From Hygrocybe punicea (lineage: Eukaryota > Basidiomycota > Agaricomycetes > Agaricales > Hygrophoraceae): 64,000 bases of DNA. Position numbers and translations under genes: made by a program. This document shows positions 12,079 to 20,798 of the stretch, in pieces (position 1 is the first letter of the stretch; each line of letters opens with the position of its first letter). The DNA is taken from contig OY744463.1 of the NCBI GenBank assembly GCA_963556145.1, positions 3,286,001 through 3,350,000 of the forward strand, in the 5' to 3' direction. Under the pieces are notes generated by a model. It was given only the letters and a program-made list of their open reading frames with translations. It was not told the origin of the DNA and did not search any database.

Positions 12079-12585
12079 TTATTGGACATCGACAAGGAGG
12101 TTGCGCTCAAGGATGTATTTGCCTTCCTTGTATTTCTGTGTCAGTTCATACGCGCGATCCTAGGGTTAGCCCAAAGGGACATTGTCAAAAGGAGATGCAC
12201 AACTAGGACACGGCATGGAACGTACATATTTCCATCCTAGAGTGGTGTTGCATTTGCAGCAGTAAATGTCTCGCACTGTATGGTTACCCGTCGTCATGGG
12301 CCGGTCATTAGGCTCTCCTTCAATGACATTCACTCTGAAATGCAGGAATAAGTATATTCTATGAGCATTTCAGTGTTGGTGCTCACACCCCCTCGAACAG
12401 ATAGGCTCGTCCATGCTGTCCGTTGAACGCCTGTCGCGATAACGATAAGTGTCATATTCAAAAGTAACCGAAACGCATCCACTTACTCGAGAGATCATGG
12501 AATGTATGGTAGCAAGATGTGTCTTGCAGGTCGAACAACCGTAAATGCGTTCTCCCGCAAGGTATCGACGGTAAATGAGTCCCAT
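12079..12585 (-). CDS. Yippee-family zinc-binding protein
   Basis: Start at 12585 gives MGLIYRRYLAGERIYGCSTC, matching the usual Yippee N-terminus (MGLxYRRYL...FGCxxC); an in-frame ATG 27 bases earlier (12612) is possible but gives an atypical leader. Exons continue KTHLATIHSMISR, then AFNGQHGRAYLFEGVVNVIE, then GEPNDRPMTTGNHTVRDIYC followed by CKCNTTLGWKY, and end KYILERNLLVDVQ with the stop at 12079-12081. The two CxxC pairs (CSTC and CCKC) are the conserved zinc ligands. Three small introns are visible near 12140-12225, 12340-12390 and 12430-12490. Yippee proteins adopt a Mis18/cereblon-like beta fold; nuclear and centrosomal roles are reported in animals and one member (Moh1) affects survival in stationary-phase yeast. 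Confidence 0.9.
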
Positions 12586-12727
12586 TAATATTTGAAAAGC
12601 TAGTGAAGCCAAGCTCTTCTATACACGTACATGCACCTTTGGTACAAAATAAATAAATAATAATAATTGAATTGTTCTATTTTGCTACACCGTCCAATTT
12701 AGGCTCGATACTGGTGTTGCGAAAAAA

Positions 12728-12757
12728 AATAAAAATAAATAAATAAATAAATAAATG
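12728..12757. repeat. AAAT/AAATA microsatellite
   Basis: Run of AAATA and AAAT units lying between the Yippee gene and the first mobile element. A similar short AT-rich run precedes it at 12645-12670. Confidence 0.8.
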
Positions 12758-12877
12758 CCTGGCCATCAAGTGTCGAAATCTCCCCACTTCATATTTGGCT
12801 TCTTTGGGTCCCTTCCAGTGCATGTACTCCTACCACAATCTCTGCATGGGTTTGAGCATATTTTCACCTCTTTCCTC

Positions 12878-13760
12878 TAGTGTTGCCACGGCTTGGTCCG
12901 AAACCGTGAGCCGATTGAGCCGAGCCAAAGATTAGCTGAGCTGAGCTGTTGCTTGGCTTATGGCCAGTCAGGGGCACACCCGCAGTGCTCTGGGGCTGTA
13001 CTCGGACCCGTACCCATCACGGGTACGTACCCGAGGCCAAAAGTACGGGTATGGCATGGGTTTTGCAGGGGTACAGGAAGAAACATGCAAAATACCCCAT
13101 TTTTACCTGTTTTTGGTGGTTTTTATGGTTATTGTGGACAGAATACTGGCCGGATCCCTTTAGTGTAAAGGAACACAATGTTTAGAATACTGTGGGGAGT
13201 GTTGAGAGCATTTTTACATATTTTTACAAGCAATGATTCTCATTATATCCCTCAAAAACATGCAAAATACCCCATTTTTACCTGTTTTTGGTGGTTTTTA
13301 TGGTTATTGTGGACGGAATACTGGTCGGATCCCTTTAGTGTAAAGGAGCACAATGTTCAGAATACTGTGGGGAGTGTTGAGAGCATTTTTACATATTTTT
13401 ACAAGCAATGATTCTCATTATATCCCTCAAAAATAGCGAAAAATACCCCAAAAATTGAGTTTTTGATGTTTCTTCTCCCAAAGAAAATACAGCCCATACC
13501 CGCGTGGGTACTGCAGGTATTCTGAGGCTGGACTCGTACCCTTAACCCATGGTACCCGTACTCTTAACCCCTGGGGGTATTGCATACCCTTGACCTGCCC
13601 TAGCTCGGCTAATGGTTAAACTTTGGCTTAGCCACGGCTAGCCGTTTTTAGCTGTTATAAACTTCCAAATTAGGAAATTCAATAAATTTGAGGTCTTCGG
13701 TGTGTTTGCTGCCTTGCAGCTTGTTGTCAGGCATTGCCCACAGCTCACAATGTCGCTAGA
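12878..13760. mobile_element. Truncated hAT-type element (family of the 37 kb element) with a nested repeat
   Basis: Begins TAGTGTTGCCACGGCTTGGT at 12878, almost identical to the left end of the complete element at 37062. Subterminal GCCGAGCC / GGCTTAGCCACGGCTAGCC repeats match that element up to about 13690. The match is interrupted from about 12967 to 13600 by another sequence rich in ACCCGTACCC subterminal motifs, in the style of the hAT elements at 17008 and 31570. No matching right end (GGCAACACTA) was found downstream, so the element is truncated or its end has decayed; the right limit given is approximate. Confidence 0.6.
13084..13433. repeat. 175-base tandem duplication
   Basis: Two near-identical copies of a 175-base unit (13084-13258 and 13259-13433), each beginning CATGCAAAATACCCC and containing GGATCCCTTTAGTGTAAAGG. 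It lies inside the nested ACCCGTACCC-rich insertion. Only a few substitutions separate the copies, so the duplication is recent. Confidence 0.85.
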
Positions 13761-14283
13761 CAGCTGCTGTACTAATGCAAGATTGGTTTTTTGTGTAAAA
13801 TACAATGTCAAAGTTAATACAATGCCCTTTTAACCGGTGCAGAGGGCATGAATCAGCTGTCCATTAACATTTCATTGGTCTTGCCACATTACCGTGCCCG
13901 CAACCAACCTATCGACCATCGCATCATGTTCGTTGGCAGTGAAATCATTGGGGTCAATCCAACTCAAAGTTGTACGTAGCACTCCCAGATGGTCGAATTT
14001 CTTATTCCATCATTCTACTGTAGTGTTGACATGTGCCTCGCTCCAAGTTTCACCTTGAAGTCCAAGCCGTCAAGTCTGATGTGACCATTAGGCATCTTAC
14101 TCTGCTGGATTCGTTAATCGTATCATGAACCACGTAACTCTCAACGACGACGTACACGACTCATGGGGCATTGACACATTTGGTGAAAAAGCAAAGCAAA
14201 ACACGGTGTCACTAAGGTCGTGGCCTGGGATTGGGATGGTGATGACGATGAGAGATGACAGGTGGAGAGTGAAGACAACATAC

Positions 14284-14329
14284 CTGCTGGGCTACCGCCA
14301 ATTGGGATCTTGAAATAGGGTCTGGGCAT
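14284..14329 (-). pseudogene. Possible first exon of a cyclophilin-type prolyl isomerase (gene fragment)
   Basis: ATG at 14329 reads MPRPYFKIPIGGSPAG and is followed by a GTATGT donor at exactly the place where cyclophilins continue RIVFEL. A TATATAA box lies about 45 bases upstream of the ATG, so a promoter and exon 1 appear to be present. No intact second exon was found in the 400 bases downstream. The surroundings (13.7-14.8 kb) lie just inside or beside the truncated hAT element, whose complete relative at 37 kb carries a captured chaperone gene start, so this may be a captured fragment. The match is only 16 residues long and could be chance. Confidence 0.35.
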
Positions 14330-14481
14330 GGCTGGGGGTAAGGAAGGGGTGTGGTGCAGGCGTTGAGGATTATATAGGGTGTAGCCGAGTTGATCGCTCC
14401 TGCGCCAATAACGGTGTTGTCTCCAACGGCATGTAGACACTTGATATCCATTAAGCGCACAAGATAAGACGCTGAAAGGAA

Positions 14482-14709
14482 TCATTGCTCACCAAGATTG
14501 TCAGCTGCCATTCTTTTCTTGAACTTGAGACCCAAAACACTCGTAGCAGGCCGAAAAAATGTTGGGCGAAAGCATGTTTGGCCATGAAGGAGGATAGAAT
14601 GGTCCATGTAGGCTAATCCCATTGAAATTAGACAACATTTTTGTGATGCGTTATTGTTCGACTGATATACCTCGAAAGAACCATGGCCCAGGGCAAATGA
14701 CCCAGACAT
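14482..14709 (-). other. Unassigned minus-strand open frame
   Basis: Open stretch reading MSGSFALGHGSFEVYQSNN and ending FKKRMAADNLGEQ, upstream of the cyclophilin-like exon. No family recognised, codon use is unremarkable, and it may be part of a captured promoter region rather than a gene. Confidence 0.2.
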
Positions 14710-14873
14710 TCTGCCAAAACAATTGTCAAAAGGAAGAACGTGAACATGTTGCTACATCAGCTACATGCACATTGACACGAAATCGCCAAGTTTGTTGCCG
14801 AGAGAACACGTAAAACACGCCAAGACAATGCCAGTGCATGGGGGGATATGAAAAGGTGACAACAAGGAAAAGG

Positions 14874-15077
14874 TTCGCTGGTGCACAGCACTGGCGAAAC
14901 AGACAGGGAGAGAAGGAGGCAAAATGTGGGCCAGACAACAAGATCAGGATAGCAAAAGAAGGGAGATGCAGAGATGACAGAGACGACAGAGACAAAACTT
15001 TGCTAGTGCTCAGCACCGGTAAAGTTGGTAGTGAAAGCGGTGAGACAAGATTTTGCTGGTGCTCAGCACCGGCAAAG
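14874..15077. repeat. Three copies of a 26-base palindrome
   Basis: Imperfect palindromes with the pattern TTYGCTGGTGC-ACAGCAC-GGCGAAA (14874-14899), then TTTGCTAGTGCTCAGCACC (14998 on) and TTTTGCTGGTGCTCAGCACC (15051 on). Each is its own reverse complement apart from one to three positions, and the last two sit 54 bases apart. Between and around them the sequence is purine-rich and not coding as far as I can see. Confidence 0.7.
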
Positions 15078-15119
15078 TTGGTAACCCCCATGGCTCGCAA
15101 TGACATTGGACCTTGACCC

Positions 15120-15629
15120 CTCCCTCTTAGCAGTGTTGTCTTAGCTGTAAGCAACAGTGAAAGCTGCTCTTCTCTCCTCTGGAAACCACCTCCCAGTTAA
15201 GTTGATTGTTGCCGGTGTAGTAGTTGTGCCTGGACAGTCATGTGATAGAGTTCCCATGGTTTGTCGTAGTTAGTAGCCTTTGGGATGTAGTAGACAGTCC
15301 CATCTTAGCTTTTGCAAAGCTCCTTCCCTCTTGCGATCCTGAGGGACCTCCGACCCACTCCAACGTGGTGATGAGAGCGGATTCGAACCCTGCCAGCAAT
15401 TCCTTGTGATCTCCCACCTTTTCTGCTTTTTTCTTTTTCTTTTCTGGCCTTCCTGCACCTTTTCGAGCCCTAGAACATTTCCGAGCACTGAGAACCGAGC
15501 CCTTTATTCCAAGACCCGAGAACTTTCAGAACCTTGAGCACTGAGAACCGAGCACCAAGAACTTTCAGAACCTGAGTACCGAGACCCGAAGACCAAACAC
15601 CCGAGAACTTTTTCACATTTTATTTCACC
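15120..15629. other. Leader of the SxQT-rich gene with ACTTTCAGAACC repeats
   Basis: No gene recognised. From about 15480 to 15610 the sequence repeats short modules of the type CCGAGAACTTTCAGAACC and GAGCACTGAGAACCGAGC. A B-box-like GGGTTCGAATCC occurs on the minus strand near 15373-15384 but without a matching A box or tRNA fold. Confidence 0.5.
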
Positions 15630-16194
15630 ATGACAAACAACAAAAAGAAAACAACAAAAAAAGCCCCAGCTTCTGCGACTCAACAACAGCCTGCACCCAC
15701 CGCTTCAGGTTCCCTGTTACGAGATGGCACGCTCGTGCGCATGACAGATGTCGAGAGATTGGTAGCAGGATGCCTCGAAAAAGGCAGAGCCGAAGGAATC
15801 CTACAGGGCATTGCCAAAGAACGCGCTCGCTGGGAGCGTTCTACAGCACCCACCGTCCTCTGCGCATCCACCCAGTTGGCCCCATCGCCCACCAGCAAGT
15901 CCGCGTCAGTGCAAATGGATGCGACGCCAACAAGGGCTTCCGCATCAGCCCAAACAGAGCCGCTCACTGGCACTTCCGTCTCAGCCCAAACAGTGCTGTG
16001 TACCCATGCATACGCGTCAACGCAAATGCCGACATTCACCCCAACGCAAACGGCACCTACCAATGGCATTTCCTCGTCGACCCAAACAACACCCACCTAT
16101 GCCACTACAGCCGCACAGACGACGCCATCCGTTGGCTCAACCGCAGTCGCAACCTCAGCGCACCTGCTTACACCAACAATGACGCGCTATGCGC
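15630..16194 (+). pseudogene. 5' part of an SxQT-repeat protein gene, split by a Gypsy insertion
   Basis: Opens MTNNKKKTTKKAPASATQQQ, then DVERLVAGCLEKGRAEGI and LQGIAKERARWER, a basic start plus short helical segment, followed by repeated SAQTEP / SAQTVL / STQTAP / STQTTP modules. The reading frame runs straight into the Gypsy LTR at 16195. The same style of repeat (SQTAPSTCTSASVQM) resumes immediately after the 3' LTR at 27153, so the two halves were one frame or close paralogues. I do not recognise the family; the repeats resemble low-complexity spacers of Agaricomycete repeat-associated proteins. It may itself belong to a mobile element. Confidence 0.6.
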
Positions 16195-17172
16195 TGATAC
16201 GCAGTCTCTCCCTTTGGGCACGGAATCTCTCATATGGTCAATTCTACTTTCCCTACGACTCTTCTGCAGTCCCGCGTACATGCAAAACATCAGCGCACCG
16301 CCCGCGACTTGCGCGACTTACGCCGATCGACACGCGCATGACCGCGACATCTTCGCTGTATCTTAACCACATGACCCGGTCTTAATACGCTGACACACAA
16401 CTGTTAAACACGTCCTACACGTTCGGACACCGAGCCCGATACCAGAAATGTAATTCATCCGGTTTATCTTCTTCTTTTCGCCGACTTTCATGTGATATTC
16501 GCTGATATTTCAAATCCTTCGCTATTCCGTTCCCATTTTGTCGCTTTCATGTGATATTTCGCTGCATTTCTATTTCACTCAACCACCCTTAAACCCCTAT
16601 CCTTTTAGAATATAAAAAATGTCCTGTAGTAGAAAATAAGAAGAAGAAGAACCCAGTTCTCCCCTCTCCACTAGTTTGCGTCTTAAGTTTTAAAAGATCT
16701 AGTCATTCTCACTCGAATCTGTGTCTCTCCTCATCGCGTACTCTCCGCTATCGTGACCTAAGTTGTAGCGCAGAACCTCCGTCTCGTCGCGTCATCACCA
16801 CGTATCGCGCTGTCATCTAGGACACCCAGCTAAGCCTTCCGATCCTTGTTTATCACTGCGTTGCGACATCGCGTTGTCTTGCGACTCTTCGCGTTTGTTT
16901 ATTTTATCGCGCATATTATCGTGCACTATCGCGTTATTGTCGGGAGTGTCCCCAAGTCTCGTTCGCACCTTTGCGACGTTTTTCATCATTTATTATCTCT
17001 TTATCCGTAAGGCCCTCCACGGGTATACCGCGGGTCCGATTTCCGGACACCGCACCCATACCCGCTGTACCCGCACCTGTTCGGATAACGGGTACATACC
17101 GTACCCGCTAGAGGCGGGTACGGCAGTAGACGGCGGGTACTCGGTACACCGCGGGCACCTGGGAGCCCCATA

Positions 17173-17224
17173 CCTCGCGCGGGCCAGACGGACGTCAATT
17201 GACGTCGTCGTCACCCTCGCGAGG
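17173..17224. repeat. 52-base spaced palindrome, copy 1
   Basis: CCTCGC at 17173, CAATTG at 17196 and GCGAGG at 17219: exactly 23 bases between successive motif starts. The core is ACGTCAATTGACGT. Confidence 0.9.
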
Positions 17225-17394
17225 TAAACGGGGGTCTTTGGTGGGTACTCTTGTTCGCGAGTGGAGCCCCATACCTCATCGTCACCCTCGCGAGGTAGAT
17301 GGGGGGGTCTCTGGCAGGCTCCATGCTTGGGGGGTAACCTCGTTCAACCTCGTTTGCGAGGGGTGGGGGTGCCGCGTGAGCCCTACGCGTCATA

Positions 17395-17446
17395 CCTCGC
17401 GCAGGCCAGACGGACGTCAATTGACGTCGTCGTCACCCTCGCGAGG
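17395..17446. repeat. 52-base spaced palindrome, copy 2
   Basis: CCTCGC at 17395, CAATTG at 17418 and GCGAGG at 17441, the same 23/23 spacing. Part of an about 220-base direct repeat with copy 1. A shorter related palindrome CCTCGCGAACACACG...GCGAGG follows near 17596-17629. Confidence 0.9.
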
Positions 17447-18162
17447 TAAACGGGGGGGTCTCTGGTGGGCTCCGTGCTCGGGGGTAACCTCGTTCAACCT
17501 CGTTTGCGAGGGGTGGGGATGCCGCGTGAGCCCTATGCACAAGTCGACGCGTCTGCGCGTGTTTGCGAGGTCCTTGTGTCTTCTGTGGCTGGAGACCTCG
17601 CGAACACACGTTGATGTGTGTCCGCGAGGCGTGGTTGGTGTGCCGTGGTTGTTGTGAGGCGCGGTTGGGAGCCGTGGTTGTTGGCTGGCGTTAGCAAACG
17701 TCTTGGAGGCTAGAATGGGGGCACATATCTGGGCCGTTCGGTGGGCGCACCACCCTCCCGGCCTTGTTCCGTTGTTTGCCTTGCTGAGCTCGCGTTCGTT
17801 GTTGTTGTCATTCATTGTTGTTGTCATTCGTTGTTGTTGTCGTTCGTTGTTGTTCATTTTCGAGTTGGTTTGTATATGAAATATCTAGGAAGTAAAATAA
17901 AATAAATTAGTAGTAGTAAAATAACAGAAAACTAAGTACTTACTGGGTCTTGGGAGGCCAACCCGGAGGCCAACTCGCACAACCGCAGCCACCCGTGGCC
18001 ACCCGCATACCGCGGGTGAAGGGTGCGGTTTGGGCACGGTGTCCAAATCGGGACACCGTACCCGAACCTGCGTTACCCTTTTGGGAATAACCGCGGGTTT
18101 ACCCCTACCTGTGGAGGGCCTTATTTATCCGGGGTCATAGACGTGGAAACCATATCATTTTC

Positions 18163-18179
18163 TGGAGCCCACCGCGAGG
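18163..18179 (+). promoter_or_regulatory. Gypsy primer-binding site
   Basis: TGGAGCCCACCGCGAGG lies five bases after the 5' LTR and begins with the TGG that pairs with a tRNA CCA end. The same site with one change is found behind the LTR of the non-autonomous element at 60610. Which tRNA it matches was not determined. Confidence 0.8.
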
Positions 18180-18401
18180 GGACTTAACATTTAAACCACT
18201 CCTTCGACTAACGCGTCTAGTTCGAGCACCATAGCTACCAACAGATATCGTACTCGCAGCTCAGTACAGCGTCAAACGCAACAACGCGCAACGACCTCTC
18301 GATATATCCCCGACTTCGACAGCGATCTCGACGAACTCACCGAAAGTTCCTCCAATTCCGAACACGATACCTCACATCAATTTTGTTCTCATTCACCTCG
18401 C

Positions 18402-20798
18402 ATGCCTCTAGATTTTCACGATTCTCCGCGCGAATACACTCCACAATCTCCCACACCAGCTAGCCGTTCTTTATCTCGACACCCTTCCGACCCCTCTTCC
18501 GGTCCACTTTCTAACTTACCATCCACATCCACTCTCGATTCTTCTATTCCTACTCTACCGAGCTCCACACCCTCATCATCTACCTCATCACGTCCACCCA
18601 CACCACCACCCGCAGCTCAAACAATGGCGACTCCACCGCAAATGCCCACTCGCGGTCATAATACCGCTCCTAGCTTCTCGCCGGAGCACCCACGCGAACT
18701 TCGCCGATACTTTGACGAGCTCGAGGCCCAATTCGGTTTGTGCGTAGTAGCCGACGCTGTCAACAAAAAGAGATATGCGTTGCGCTATCTCGACATAGAC
18801 ACCGCTGAACTTTGGGAATCGCTCGACGAGTATGAACCGGCATCGACTTATGAAGAGTTCACAAAGGCTGTGTATAAGCTTTATCCTGGTTCGGAAGATG
18901 AGAGGAAATGGTCTGTATCGGATATGGAAAAACTCATCGAGAAACAACATCAATCGGGAATCACAAACATCATGGAGCTTGGCACTTATCATCGTGCGTT
19001 CCTCACTATCATGAAATTTCTCTGTAAAAAGAATCGCATCTCCGAAGCTGAGCAAAGTCGCGCGTACATTCGCGGGTTCCAAAAGTCTCTCTGGACGTGC
19101 GTCACACAGCGACTACAGCTAAAACTACCTGATCACTTTCCCGATGACCCCTATCTGCTACATGAAATCCAAGCAGCAGCGCAGTTCGTTCTTCATGGTA
19201 CCGGTCCCACGAACGCGCCTAAGGAAGGTAAACCAATGTCCGCGACCTCTTCCGAGTCTTCTTCAATCAAATGGGATGACGTCACACTCATCGTCGATAC
19301 TGTGGTCCAAGCGGTAAATAAAATTATGGATCCGCACGCGTCTAAAAGCTCTGCGCCATGCTCCCATACCTCCCATACCGCTGCTCATGCGCCCCCTACG
19401 AGAACGACTCAGTCCGAGACAGCGGCAAATGGCAATTGCCACTTCTGCAACCTACCCGGTCACTTTAGGCTGAACTGCCCGCATGTGATTGAATACATCA
19501 ATGCTGGACGCATCCGAGAAAATATCGACAAGAAAATCGTTCTACCCTCTGGCGCTTTCTGCCCGCGCCAATTACCCGGCAATTCTATGAAGGAGCGCAT
19601 CGATGAATGGCATCGTCGCAATCCCGGTCAATTAGCTGCGACTCAACAAAGCAATACCAACAATGTCGGTCAAATGATGTATAGCATATCCCCCACTGTT
19701 CACGCAAATGTCCTGGCGTCGGCGATGAGCTCTAACGATTTGCGCATTGAGGAACTGGAGCGCGAACTTTTTGCGCTTAAAAAAGTAAAGTTTGACGGCG
19801 TAGAGATTCCTCGTCAGCGCAAACTCGTCCAGCCTACCAACAGTTTACCTTGCCCATCCGCTCAGCCCACGCCTGATCAATCAACCGTGAAACAAGCCCC
19901 TTTACCTGCGACAACCGCTCCTACGCCAGAACCACCCATCCATCCCTTCGCATCCGCACCGGAAACCGCGTACCGCCCGCCACACGAACGTAATTTTGCA
20001 GGTCTGCCGTTAAAACAATCTAAGGATAAAGAACCCGTGTATCGCACTCAAGCCCCTATCCAGAACTCTAACATTGTTAGTGAGGTTTACTCGTGCTCTA
20101 TGGTGGCTTCCTGTGTCACGCTCACACCAATGGAATTGTTCTCAATTTCTCCGGACTGTCGTTCCAAACTTCGCGATGATATTATGCCCAAGCGAGTCCA
20201 ACCTCCTGGCGCATCGCTGGTAAAAGTTAACATCTTCACCGATGACCCACTTCCTTTTGCGTCATGCGAGAATACTTGCGAAAATGCCTCCGCTGAACTG
20301 CAACCCATCATTGTTCCTGACCCATATGAGACCTACCTCATGAGTCTCTCACCAGGCGAAATTCCTGAAGTCCTTACCGTTGCAAAAGAATCGCACGCTC
20401 TACGCGCCGTTAACTTACTCGTCGACGGACAAGAACAAGTCGGTAGCATCATTGACCCTGGTTCTCAGATTGTCGCAATGTCAGAAGACGTCTGCCATCA
20501 GTTTAGCCTTCCCTACGACCCGGCGATTCGTCTCAATATGCAATCGGCGAATGGTTCGATTGATCAATCCCTAGGTCTCACACGGAACGTTCCTTGTAAA
20601 ATTGGCGACATCACGCTTTTCCTTCAGATGCATGTCATCCGTGACCCTGCATACCATATTCTCCTGGGACGACCGTTCGACGTACTTACGGAAAGCATTG
20701 TCAAGAATTACCGCAACGAAGACCAGATGATCATGATACACGATCCAAATTCGAACAGATCGGCGACAATTCTGACGTACCCTAGAAGCGAAGCATGA
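18402..20798 (+). CDS. gag: Gypsy Gag with zinc knuckle and aspartic protease (ORF1)
   Basis: A 798-residue uninterrupted frame. Residues 1-80 are Ser/Pro/Thr-rich; a helical capsid-like region follows from RELRRYFDELEAQF. A CCHC zinc knuckle (CHFCNLPGHFRLNC, C-x2-C-x4-H-x4-C) lies near residue 346 and would bind RNA. The C-terminal third has the retroviral-type protease core IIDPGSQIVAMS near residue 684, with DPGS in place of DTGS, and the partner motif HILLGRPF near 755. Another acceptable start is the ATG at 18624. The stop TGA overlaps the ORF2 start in ATGA, so ORF2 may be made by termination-reinitiation. Base use is as in the rest of the element; this frame is intact while pol is not. 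Confidence 0.93.
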   Translation: MPLDFHDSPREYTPQSPTPASRSLSRHPSDPSSGPLSNLPSTSTLDSSIPTLPSSTPSSSTSSRPPTPPPAAQTMATPPQMPTRGHNTAPSFSPEHPRELRRYFDELEAQFGLCVVADAVNKKRYALRYLDIDTAELWESLDEYEPASTYEEFTKAVYKLYPGSEDERKWSVSDMEKLIEKQHQSGITNIMELGTYHRAFLTIMKFLCKKNRISEAEQSRAYIRGFQKSLWTCVTQRLQLKLPDHFPDDPYLLHEIQAAAQFVLHGTGPTNAPKEGKPMSATSSESSSIKWDDVTLIVDTVVQAVNKIMDPHASKSSAPCSHTSHTAAHAPPTRTTQSETAANGNCHFCNLPGHFRLNCPHVIEYINAGRIRENIDKKIVLPSGAFCPRQLPGNSMKERIDEWHRRNPGQLAATQQSNTNNVGQMMYSISPTVHANVLASAMSSNDLRIEELERELFALKKVKFDGVEIPRQRKLVQPTNSLPCPSAQPTPDQSTVKQAPLPATTAPTPEPPIHPFASAPETAYRPPHERNFAGLPLKQSKDKEPVYRTQAPIQNSNIVSEVYSCSMVASCVTLTPMELFSISPDCRSKLRDDIMPKRVQPPGASLVKVNIFTDDPLPFASCENTCENASAELQPIIVPDPYETYLMSLSPGEIPEVLTVAKESHALRAVNLLVDGQEQVGSIIDPGSQIVAMSEDVCHQFSLPYDPAIRLNMQSANGSIDQSLGLTRNVPCKIGDITLFLQMHVIRDPAYHILLGRPFDVLTESIVKNYRNEDQMIMIHDPNSNRSATILTYPRSEA

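Larger units (their letters stand above)
17008..18123. mobile_element. Non-autonomous hAT-type element (1116 bases) inside the LTR
   Basis: Ends are TAAGGCCCTCCAC on the left and GTGGAGGGCCTTA on the right, a perfect 13-base inverted repeat. Target duplication is TTTATCCG (17000-17007 and 18124-18131). The 3' LTR at about 27116-27126 shows the empty site with a single TTTATCCG, which proves insertion. Subterminal regions are rich in ACCCGC/GCGGGT motifs. Inside are two direct copies of a segment with the 52-base CCTCGC-CAATTG-GCGAGG palindrome. No transposase open frame. The 8-base duplication fits the hAT superfamily. Confidence 0.95.
16195..18157 (+). repeat. Gypsy 5' LTR, interrupted by a hAT-type element
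   Basis: LTR sequence from TGATACGCAG to CCATATCA. Removing 17008-18131 (1116-base element plus one 8-base duplicate) leaves 839 bases, the exact length of the 3' LTR. By eye the two LTRs differ at about 26 positions, all transitions. Confidence 0.95.

Noticed and set aside
15365..15400. tRNA or SINE from a B-box-like GGGTTCGAATCC on the minus strand
   Set aside because: No A box at the right distance and the flanking bases do not pair as a T-stem or acceptor stem.
17199..17657. Protein over the direct repeat in the 17 kb hAT element
   Set aside because: The frame crosses tandem copies of the palindrome segment and has no start context or homology.
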